64,000 nucleotides of DNA from Parabacteroides massiliensis. GTDB taxonomy: Bacteria; Bacteroidota; Bacteroidia; Bacteroidales; Tannerellaceae. This document shows positions 1 through 6,964 of the stretch, piece by piece (the first letter of the stretch is position 1; every line of letters starts with the position of its first letter). Below the pieces are notes generated by a model that was given only the letters and a program-made list of their open reading frames with translations, was not told the origin of the DNA and did not search any database. A program made the position numbers and the translations under genes. The stretch covers positions 613,787 through 677,786 of the forward strand of contig NZ_LT700189.1 in NCBI RefSeq assembly GCF_900155425.1. The letters run 5' to 3'.

Positions 1-619
1 AAGCCGGAACTAATGCAAACACCATACTGCCAATTATACTGAATATTAAGGCTGGAAGAAGAAATATACCATAAAGGCAGCGGTAACCGAACGATTCCAT
101 TGAGAATAAAAGTACCCGATAGACGAAGTCGTAATGGGAGATATGTCCCACTTCATGACAGATGACACCCTTCAGTTCCTCATCCGAAGCAAAGGCAAGT
201 ATTCCGCCCGTCAATCCTATCGTGTTGAAACCGAATGCGGTAGCATTTATCCGTGTGTCATTGTTTCGATAAAGTTTCAGTTTCCGATTCATCCCCATTT
301 CCGAAAGCAACCGTTCCAGCCTCATGCGATCGGAATTGTTCAGAGGACGATATCCCTCTTTTCTACGTAGCATCCATACGTTAACCGGAGAAATGGAATA
401 AAGGATGAATAACAGCAAAAGATAGTACGGCAACGTCATGACTAAATGTGGAATCACTCCCTTGTCAAACACCCCCGGTATGTATGCCGGCCATATATGA
501 CGCAAGATTGAAAGTAGTAATGCGTAAAACACCGTAATAAAGACAAAATTCACTATTGTGACATAGGCCAACAGCAACAACTTGCAAAGGATACGGAATA
601 TTCTGAGTGTTGTTTTCAT
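1..619 (-). CDS. M48-family membrane zinc metallopeptidase, 3' part outside window
   Basis: A leftward open frame starts at the ATG complementing 617-619 and runs off the left edge (206 codons visible). It reads MKTTLRIFRILC at the start, has hydrophobic stretches near residues 10-40 and 60-80, and carries the zinc motif H155-E156-V-G-H159 in the context GVICHEVGHISHYD, typical of M48 (HtpX/Ste24-like) peptidases. The segment before it (NATAFGFNTIGLTGGIL) also matches the M48 pattern. These enzymes are membrane proteases with the active site at the cytoplasmic face. The third zinc ligand (a Glu) would lie beyond the window. An M56/BlaR1-type protease is the main alternative. Confidence 0.82.
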   Translation of the reverse strand, partial: MKTTLRIFRILCKLLLLAYVTIVNFVFITVFYALLLSILRHIWPAYIPGVFDKGVIPHLVMTLPYYLLLLFILYSISPVNVWMLRRKEGYRPLNNSDRMRLERLLSEMGMNRKLKLYRNNDTRINATAFGFNTIGLTGGILAFASDEELKGVICHEVGHISHYDFVYRVLLFSMESFGYRCLYGIFLLPALIFSIIGSMVFALVPA

Positions 620-809
620 GCGTATATGATTGAATTATTTGACTTCCGGCTAAATATAGAAACAAATTTTGTACAATCCGGAATAATTACTTATTCATTT
701 GTTTTTATTAAGCAAATTATGATCAACAGCAGAAAAGAGGATTTTCGATGAGAAGATAGCTCATAAGGGATTAACTAATAATATTGTATGAATTTGATGT
801 ACAATCTCT

Positions 810-840
810 CCAATTGCGAAATCACTGATTTCGCAATTGG
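810..840. repeat. Perfect 31-bp palindrome (15-bp arms, 1-nt spacer)
   Basis: Positions 810-824 (CCAATTGCGAAATCA) and 826-840 (TGATTTCGCAATTGG) are exact reverse complements separated by one base. The palindrome sits where recognisable coding sequence of the following DUF1016 gene begins and overlaps its TTG start. It has no U-tract, so a terminator is unlikely. It could be a deletion or insertion scar or a protein-binding site. Confidence 0.85.
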
Positions 841-1580
841 ATGAATATAATTTCACCCTCCCTATTAAGCATCTGGATTGGACGCACAATCTTGTATTGA
901 TAAAGCAGGTTAAAGATATTCGTGCACGCTATTGGTATATGGTCCAGAGCATTACCAATCACTGGACGACACGCTATCTGCAAGAAGCCATCAAACTTGA
1001 TGATTATGGCAAGCATGGAGCGTTGGCTAACAATTTCACTGAAACCCTGCCTGTACCGGAAGCAAATGATGTGAAATCAATGCTCAAAGACCCATATATA
1101 TTTGATATGCTGACTTTCACTGAGCAATACAATGAGCGTGACGTGGAAATCGGTTTGGTGAAGCATGTGGAGAAATTCCTTGTAGAAATGGGTGCTGGCT
1201 TTGCTTTCATGGGACGGCAGTATCACATAGAGGTGTCAGGTGATGATTATTATATTGACATATTGATGTATAATACCTTTCTGCACCGCTATTTGGTGAT
1301 TGAATTGAAAGATACGGAATTTATACCGGAGTATATCGGCAAACTGAATTTCTACTGCTCTGCCGTAGATGATGTTCTTTGTCGAGAGGAGGACAGCCGG
1401 ACTATCGGACTGTTGCTTTGCAAGAGTAAAGACCGCATCAAGGCAGAATATGCCTTGCGTGATATTCAGAAGCCTATCGGAATTTCCGATTATGAATTAG
1501 GGCAAGCTCTACCGAAAGATTTCCGAGGTAGTTTGCCTACTATTGAAAAAATTGAGAAAGAATTAGAATCTGACAGGTGA
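837..1580 (+). CDS. N-terminally truncated DUF1016/YhcG-family PDDEXK nuclease (probable remnant)
   Basis: The 247-residue frame matches the C-terminal nuclease half of DUF1016 (YhcG-like) proteins: HLDWTHN at 12-18, KDPYIFDMLTF at 84-94, the PD-(D/E)XK core with D141 (YIDILMY) and E156-L-K158, then GKLNFYCSAVDD and the GLLLCKSKD block. Full-length members are about 330-370 aa and begin with a winged-helix DUF1016 domain of roughly 100-150 residues; none is found here in any frame upstream. In-frame stops occur at 789 and 795 and the only start is a TTG inside a perfect palindrome. DUF1016 proteins are associated with restriction and mobile-element loci. With the N-terminal domain lost, this is probably a pseudogene, though the catalytic core reads intact. 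Confidence 0.75.
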   Translation: MDEYNFTLPIKHLDWTHNLVLIKQVKDIRARYWYMVQSITNHWTTRYLQEAIKLDDYGKHGALANNFTETLPVPEANDVKSMLKDPYIFDMLTFTEQYNERDVEIGLVKHVEKFLVEMGAGFAFMGRQYHIEVSGDDYYIDILMYNTFLHRYLVIELKDTEFIPEYIGKLNFYCSAVDDVLCREEDSRTIGLLLCKSKDRIKAEYALRDIQKPIGISDYELGQALPKDFRGSLPTIEKIEKELESDR

Positions 1581-1712
1581 TAAACAAAAATAGTAATATT
1601 TTCAAGACAAATTATTCCCTCTAATTAGGGTTCGCTGAATAAATCATTTCAAATTAATCGCAGAGACTGCTTGAAGTTAAAAAAACGACAATCTCAGCGA
1701 TTGGTATACAGA

Positions 1713-1856
1713 TCAAGTGCCCACCATAATTTCGCTATAATTTCGCTCGTCAATCCAATCTATGATCTCGGTTACCCCTCTACGATGTGTCTTGCCCTTT
1801 TGACATTTAGATAGGAGAAAGAGGGGTTTCGCTATTAAACTGAATGTTAAAAAATA
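1713..1856 (-). pseudogene. Possible decayed fragment of a DUF2200-type gene
   Basis: The leftward frame from about 1856 to the stop at 1713-1715 has no start codon. It reads ...TFSLIAKPLFLLSKCQKGKTHRRG... then VTEIIDWIDERNY. Recalled DUF2200 proteins begin with a similar order: TFASVYPLY, KAEKKGRTKAEV, DEIICWLTGYD. The match is by memory and includes an insertion, so it is weak. If right, 1581-2176 is a graveyard of small accessory genes; otherwise this part of the 600-bp gap holds nothing recognisable. Confidence 0.3.
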
Positions 1857-1872
1857 TTAGCCTTGCGGGTAA
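1847..1872. repeat. Dispersed 26-bp motif, copy 1
   Basis: TTAAAAAATATTA followed by GCCTTGCGGGTAA. A second copy at 56042-56067 matches at 24 of 26 positions. Both copies are intergenic and in the same orientation. The role is unknown. Confidence 0.55.
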
Positions 1873-2003
1873 TTTCAAATAGAAGCCTTACTAATCCGAT
1901 TTTTGTGGGGTAGTGCTATCTTTTTGATATTTGATAAAAGAAGATTCGCAGGGAATTCTTGTTGGGATTCTTCCGTTTTTTTTATTTTCTTCATATTATT
2001 TGA

Positions 2004-2032
2004 TTTGTAGTAAGGGAATATTCCTATATTTG
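2004..2032 (+). promoter_or_regulatory. Bacteroidetes-type promoter upstream of the barrel/T9SS pair
   Basis: TTTG at 2004-2007 and TATATTTG at 2025-2032 (17-nt gap) match the Bacteroidetes -33 TTTG / -7 TAnnTTTG pattern, though the spacing is slightly short. Transcription would start near 2040, giving a leader of about 150 nt before the gene at 2195. Confidence 0.5.
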
Positions 2033-2194
2033 CATCATAGCATTTGTTTTTTATTATAAGTCTCAACTTGTCGGAAGAAAGAAGAGCGTGTTGATGTTTT
2101 TACTTTGTACCTTAGGATTTTCTGATGGAAATCTATGAATCTTCTCTTGTAGGCAATAGATGAAATTTTATTAATCATGGATAAATTGCAGAGT

Positions 2195-2878
2195 ATGAAA
2201 AAAACGATTTTACAGCTATTGTTCATTTTTTTCCTGTCCATCCCTTTAACTTTCGGACAGACGGCAGATAAAAACAGTTTTTGGAGCAAATGGGGAGTAG
2301 GGGGTGGCTATAACTTTCTGAATAATTCGGATGACCCGGAAGATCCATTTGACAAACGGACGTTTGAATTGTCGGTGAAGTATCGGCTTACAGACAGGCA
2401 TTCGTTTTACCTGATGGTTCCTCTTTATGTGGAGAATAGTAAGAAATTACGAAAAAATTATAATTCAGACAATGCCATTCCCTGTTTGCATCGTATCTGG
2501 GGAACGGAACTCGGATATAATTATACCGTGTTTGATTGGATGAATATCAGTGCATTCGGAGGTATAGGCTTAGGTTATTTACATTCGAGCAGAGACACCA
2601 AAAATCTTACAGAGTGGGATGGAAATAAATGGACTGACTATTTTATGATAAGGAGAAAGTATAATGGCTATGGTTTATCACCTCAAGTAGGTATTGCTTA
2701 TCGGTTTCAGCATGTAGGATGTGAATTGAAATATAAATACAGTTTGTACCGGATGAAGAGTGATATGCAGTGGATAGAATCCGATGGACATGTAATTGAA
2801 GGATATGAACGGTATCGATTCGATCATTATTTTGAATCATTGCATGGTTTGTCGATAGGATTGTTTTATTACTTTTAA
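2195..2878 (+). CDS. Secreted outer-membrane beta-barrel protein of unknown function
   Basis: About 227 residues. From the ATG at 2195 it begins MKKTILQLLFIFFLSIPLTFG, a clean signal peptide with cleavage expected before QTADK; an in-frame ATG at 2177 would add six residues. The mature part has alternating aromatic strands (FELSVKYRL, HSFYLMVPLYV, LGYNYTVFDW, GIGLGYLHSS, CELKYKYSLY) and ends GLFYYF, the terminal-aromatic signature of outer-membrane barrels assembled by BAM. The length fits an 8-10 strand porin-like barrel. It lies 11 bp upstream of a T9SS-sorted protein, so the two are probably cotranscribed. The family is not recognised beyond this. Confidence 0.7.
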   Translation: MKKTILQLLFIFFLSIPLTFGQTADKNSFWSKWGVGGGYNFLNNSDDPEDPFDKRTFELSVKYRLTDRHSFYLMVPLYVENSKKLRKNYNSDNAIPCLHRIWGTELGYNYTVFDWMNISAFGGIGLGYLHSSRDTKNLTEWDGNKWTDYFMIRRKYNGYGLSPQVGIAYRFQHVGCELKYKYSLYRMKSDMQWIESDGHVIEGYERYRFDHYFESLHGLSIGLFYYF

Positions 2879-2889
2879 ATATTGGAATC

Positions 2890-4878
2890 ATGAAAACGAA
2901 AATATTAGGAATTTTATTAGGATTTTGTGCAATATTATCTGCCGTCCATGCACAAACAATCGCAGAAGACGGACAACATAAGGAATTGGCTTGGCCTACG
3001 GAACAAACGTGTTACATTGCTATGGAGCCGACCAATGGAACAATCAATTTCATAACTTGGCATGTTACGAATGGTTCTTTTTCGCCAACTTCGGATGTGA
3101 GTTCTATTCAGGGAAATAATTTGAGAAGTGTTTGTGTTTATTGGAAAAATCCGAAAGTAACAGGTACAACAGCCCCAAAAGGTTCCGTTTATGCAGAGAT
3201 AACTTATACGCAAGCTGGTAATACGAAAGTGGAAAAAACGATGACAATTTACCAAGGAATTAAGAGTTATAATGGGGTAACACCTCCCAGTCTAACCAAA
3301 GATGGTGGAACGACGATCCCATTTGGGATACAATCTTTTGAAATATATTTTTCAAAGGCATTTTATCTTCCCTATAAGGATGGTGGGAAAAATGTTTCTG
3401 TTCAAAAACTGGAATGGAGTTTGCCTTCTGAATGGAGTTCTGGAAGCAGTATTATAGAGAGTGGTGAGCCAAGCATAAAGATTACTACCGACTATTTCAG
3501 CGAAGGCACGATAAAAGTCCGAGGAATCAGCTCGTTTTATCCAGAAGATAAGACTAACTATTCGGAAATAAAGATTAAGCGACAGTTTAGTTTTGAAGAA
3601 TATCCTTCTTCTGTTAAATATGGAGAATCGAGTACTTACAGGTATACCGTCCCTTTAATTTCCGGAGTCTCCTATGAATGGAATGTTCCTGCCGGTTGGA
3701 CGATTGTAACGGGAGGAAATACTTATTCTGCAACAATTGCAAAAAATCCTTGTGCAACGAGTACAGATATCAAAGTTCGATTGAAAGCCGGATCTCAGCA
3801 GTCCGGTTGGTATACTGCTCCCAAGGCGACGATCCTTCCACCGGATATGACTATTCCGAATATTGAACAATTCCGAGATGTTGATATATCCATTGACATA
3901 CCGAATGATCGGGTTCAATCGTTTTCTATTTCGGGTAATGGTGTTGAGATTGTTGGTGGACAAGGTTCGAACAAGTTGGTTTGCCGTTTTAATAAAGCAG
4001 GCAGCCAAGAAATAAATGTGTCGGTGTCATTGAAAGGCTGTGATACTCCCTTTACATTTAAAAAACAAGTGGAGGTCTCGAAGATTCAGTTAAGCATCAA
4101 TGGCTCGGATATAACTTGTTCGTCCGATCCGTTGAATACCTATAGTATTTCCGATTTGCCCAATCAAGCGACAGTTGTATGGTCGTGCAGTGGAGGAATC
4201 GAAATTGCAGGTAGTAATATAGGTTCGAGTTGTAGTTTTAAAGGAAAGGCCGCTGGTAATGCACAAGTTCAAGCAACAATAAAAGTTAGCGGAGAAACGT
4301 TAGAACTTTCGAAAAATATTGAAGTTGCCTCCAGTACAGGCAGTCCCTACATTTCTTATACTTCCGATGATCGTTATATCAATCTGACTTGTCATACGCC
4401 GAATATTTATGGTATCCGTGAATTTATATGGGATGCTGTTGCGACAGGTAGTGGCGGATCTTCCCAAAGTTCACATATGGGACCTGGAGGGTATTATTGG
4501 ACGCTTCCAAAAGGAAGTTACAAAGTGGAATGTATCGTTGTTACACAATGTGCCCGAATGGTGACATCCGCGACAATTGGTGGTTATCGTTCGAGTACTT
4601 ATCCAAATCCGGTAGATCATACTTTATATGTCAATATATCAGATATGCCGTTAGCCGAGAATGCAATTTCTACTGCGTCTTTCGGACAAAATCGGTTGGG
4701 TAAATCGTATGAACTTCGTTTATTTAACTTTAAAGGAATGCTTGTTCGTAACTTGCGTGTACAGGAAAATGCAATATCAATCGATGTGTCAAGCTTACCG
4801 GAAGGTAATTATTTTCTTCATATTATATTGGAAGAAGGAAAGGAACCTGAGGTGCATAAGGTTGTGATAGCCCATTAA
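2890..4878 (+). CDS. Secreted PKD-like-domain protein with T9SS type A sorting tail
   Basis: 662 residues. A signal peptide (MKTKILGILLGFCAILSAVHA) precedes a long Ser/Thr/Gly-rich beta region with repeated units resembling PKD-like domains (for example SYEWNVPAGWTIVTGG and TVVWSCSGG). The last 92 residues (571-662) start YPNPVDHTLYV and continue through YELRLFNFKGMLVRN and IDVSSLPEGNYFLHI, the classic type IX secretion type A sorting domain. The product is therefore expected to cross the outer membrane by T9SS and be anchored or released. No catalytic domain is visible; an adhesin or matrix protein is an inference. It is the second gene of an apparent pair with the upstream barrel. Confidence 0.82.
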   Translation: MKTKILGILLGFCAILSAVHAQTIAEDGQHKELAWPTEQTCYIAMEPTNGTINFITWHVTNGSFSPTSDVSSIQGNNLRSVCVYWKNPKVTGTTAPKGSVYAEITYTQAGNTKVEKTMTIYQGIKSYNGVTPPSLTKDGGTTIPFGIQSFEIYFSKAFYLPYKDGGKNVSVQKLEWSLPSEWSSGSSIIESGEPSIKITTDYFSEGTIKVRGISSFYPEDKTNYSEIKIKRQFSFEEYPSSVKYGESSTYRYTVPLISGVSYEWNVPAGWTIVTGGNTYSATIAKNPCATSTDIKVRLKAGSQQSGWYTAPKATILPPDMTIPNIEQFRDVDISIDIPNDRVQSFSISGNGVEIVGGQGSNKLVCRFNKAGSQEINVSVSLKGCDTPFTFKKQVEVSKIQLSINGSDITCSSDPLNTYSISDLPNQATVVWSCSGGIEIAGSNIGSSCSFKGKAAGNAQVQATIKVSGETLELSKNIEVASSTGSPYISYTSDDRYINLTCHTPNIYGIREFIWDAVATGSGGSSQSSHMGPGGYYWTLPKGSYKVECIVVTQCARMVTSATIGGYRSSTYPNPVDHTLYVNISDMPLAENAISTASFGQNRLGKSYELRLFNFKGMLVRNLRVQENAISIDVSSLPEGNYFLHIILEEGKEPEVHKVVIAH

Positions 4879-4968
4879 TCTTTGGAGATGTTATTAATGG
4901 TGATGTCAAAACAGCTTTTACTTCGCGGATTCTCTTTTACAAGGTTCGGAGAACCGGATAAAAAGTAT

Positions 4969-4976
4969 TACTTTTG
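4969..4976 (+). promoter_or_regulatory. -7 element of dnaB promoter
   Basis: TACTTTTG fits TAnnTTTG and lies 22 bp before the dnaB start. Just upstream, GGTTC-GGA-GAACC (4943-4955), flanked by CTTTT and AAAAAG, can fold as a hairpin that may end the preceding transcript. No clear -33 TTTG is seen. Confidence 0.45.
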
Positions 4977-4998
4977 AAGCCCGATAATAATTTGAACA

Positions 4999-6522
4999 AT
5001 GGCAGAAAAAGGAAAAAATACAGGAGGCAAAGGGAAGCAGAAACCGGTTATAGTGCCGGATATGGGGCGTTTGCAACCGCAAGCACGTGAGTTGGAAGAG
5101 GCGGTGCTGGGCGCTCTGATGCTTGAAAAGGATGCATATTCCATTGTCAGTGAGATTTTGAAACCGGAGTGTTTCTATGAGAAGGCGCATGAGAAAATCT
5201 ATGCCGCCATCGTGGACTTGGCGATCAGCCAGCGTCCGGTGGATATGCTTACTGTCACCGAGCAACTGAAGAAACGCGGCGAGTTGGATGAGGTAGGCGG
5301 CCCGTTCTATATATCCCAACTGACCGGAAAGGTGGCCAGTAGCGCCCATATCGAATACCATGCCCGTATCATCGCCCAGAAATATCTGGCGCGTGAGCTG
5401 ATCTCTTTCACTGCCATGATACAAAGCAAGGCTTTTGACGAGACGATCGACGTGGAAGACCTGATGCAGGAAGCCGAAGGAAAACTCTTTGAGATTTCCC
5501 AACGCAACGTGAAGAAAGACGTGACCCAGATCAACCCCGTAATCAAGGAAGCGATGGTGCTGCTTGAGAAAGCGGCCAATCAAAAAGAGGGGTTGAGCGG
5601 TCTGCGTACCGGTTTCGAAGGATTGGACAAGATGACTTCGGGATGGCAGAATTCCGACCTGATCATCATTGCCGCCCGTCCTGCGATGGGTAAGACGGCA
5701 TTCGTCCTCTCTATGGCCAAGAATATGGCGGTGAACTTTAACACGCCGGTCGCCCTGTTCTCCCTTGAAATGAGTAACGTCCAGTTGGTGAACCGTCTGA
5801 TCGTGAACGTATGCGAGATTCCGGGCGAGAAGATCAAGAGCGGACGTCTGGAAAACTATGAATGGGAACAGTTGGACTTCAAAATAAAAGAGTTGTACGA
5901 TGCGCCGATTTATGTAGACGATACGCCGAGTCTTTCGGTGTTCGAACTGCGTACGAAAGCCCGTCGCCTGGTGCGTGAGCATGGGATCAAGATCATCATC
6001 ATCGACTACCTTCAGCTGATGAATGCGAGCGGCATGAGTTTCGGCAGCCGTGAACAGGAAGTAAGTACCATTTCACGATCCTTGAAAGGGCTGGCGAAAG
6101 AACTGAACATCCCGATCATTGCCCTGTCGCAGTTGAACCGTGGCGTCGAGGCGCGTCAGGGAGCGGAAGGGAAACGCCCGCAGCTGGCCGACTTGCGTGA
6201 ATCCGGTGCGATCGAGCAAGACGCCGATATGGTTTGTTTCATCCACCGTCCGGAGTATTATAAGATAACGGAAGACGAACGCGGCAATTCGCTGATCGGC
6301 CTGGCCGAGATCATTATCGCCAAGCACCGTAATGGTGCGGTCGGAGATGTGCGCCTTCGTTTCAAGAGCGAGTTCGCCAAGTTCATGAATGTGGACGAAG
6401 ACGTTCCGGTCCGCGAGTTCTCCTCCAATATGAACGGTTCGGGTCCGATGGAAGCCATGCCGCCCATACCGCCAGCCGGAGCCGATTTCTTGGCGCCAGG
6501 GAATAATGAGGTGCCGTTTTAA
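4999..6522 (+). CDS. dnaB: Replicative DNA helicase DnaB
   Basis: 507 residues, near the usual Bacteroidetes length. The N-terminal DnaB domain (LQPQARELEEAVLGALMLEKDA, about 25-130) is followed by the RecA-like hexameric helicase domain: Walker A RPAMGKTA at 227-234, FSLEMS, Walker B IIIIDYLQLM, SQLNRGVEAR and DLRESGAIEQDADMVCFIHR. It unwinds DNA ahead of the replisome in the 5'-3' direction and recruits primase. It has an N-terminal basic Gly/Lys-rich extension. The ATG at 4999 directly precedes this tail. No intein or frameshift is seen. It appears monocistronic, with its own promoter and a downstream hairpin. Confidence 0.97.
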   Translation: MAEKGKNTGGKGKQKPVIVPDMGRLQPQARELEEAVLGALMLEKDAYSIVSEILKPECFYEKAHEKIYAAIVDLAISQRPVDMLTVTEQLKKRGELDEVGGPFYISQLTGKVASSAHIEYHARIIAQKYLARELISFTAMIQSKAFDETIDVEDLMQEAEGKLFEISQRNVKKDVTQINPVIKEAMVLLEKAANQKEGLSGLRTGFEGLDKMTSGWQNSDLIIIAARPAMGKTAFVLSMAKNMAVNFNTPVALFSLEMSNVQLVNRLIVNVCEIPGEKIKSGRLENYEWEQLDFKIKELYDAPIYVDDTPSLSVFELRTKARRLVREHGIKIIIIDYLQLMNASGMSFGSREQEVSTISRSLKGLAKELNIPIIALSQLNRGVEARQGAEGKRPQLADLRESGAIEQDADMVCFIHRPEYYKITEDERGNSLIGLAEIIIAKHRNGAVGDVRLRFKSEFAKFMNVDEDVPVREFSSNMNGSGPMEAMPPIPPAGADFLAPGNNEVPF

Positions 6523-6542
6523 TTATTATCTATCCCCTTTTC

Positions 6543-6602
6543 AAAATATAGGTGTTTCGATCTTAAAACATATATGCTTTGTTTGCAAAACACCTATGTT
6601 TT
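6543..6602. terminator. Inverted repeat after dnaB, possible bidirectional terminator
   Basis: AAAATATAGGTGTTT (6543-6557) pairs with AAAACACCTATGTTTT (6587-6602) with one mismatch across a loop of about 29 nt. It lies between dnaB and the leftward small ORF at 6635, ends in T-rich sequence on both strands, and could terminate both. Confidence 0.55.
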
Positions 6603-6634
6603 GAATTCGGATGTCTTTTCCTTTATATATTGGT

Positions 6635-6769
6635 TCATTTGCCATCGGACGAATCTTTTCCGCTGATGTCCAATATGTCCTTGACTGTATACCAAATCAC
6701 GAACAGGACCATGACGCATCCGATTGCGATTCCTCCGACTCTGATGACTGTACCGATGTATTCTTCCAT
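6635..6769 (-). CDS. Small single-span membrane protein, 44 aa
   Basis: A leftward frame of 44 codons reads MEEYIGTVIRVGGIAIGC and continues through a hydrophobic span (VMVLFVIWYTV) to a short charged tail ending SSDGK. That is an N-out or N-in single transmembrane segment with a soluble C-terminus. A TATATTTA element lies about 25-30 bp upstream on the same strand, and the hairpin at 6543-6602 follows it. It fills most of the dnaB-GH127 gap (6523-6964). No family is recognised; coding status rests on the clean membrane topology and context. Confidence 0.45.
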   Translation of the reverse strand: MEEYIGTVIRVGGIAIGCVMVLFVIWYTVKDILDISGKDSSDGK

Positions 6770-6964
6770 GTTTTCCAAGTATAATTTTCGTAAATATACG
6801 GATAATATGACCGTATTCTTGTTTTTTCGGGAAAATATATTGGCGAAGTGTCGTGGAGAGGCGGATACCTATCATAAATGACAGATATTTTATCAATTTT
6901 GTAACACAATCTTGTGGTTATCTCCTTATTTTTGTTTTTTGTAATTCTTAAATTCTTTGTATTT

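Noticed and set aside
4918-5982. 354-aa leftward frame opposite dnaB
   Set aside because: Composition is that of reverse-read helicase codons and no family motif is visible.
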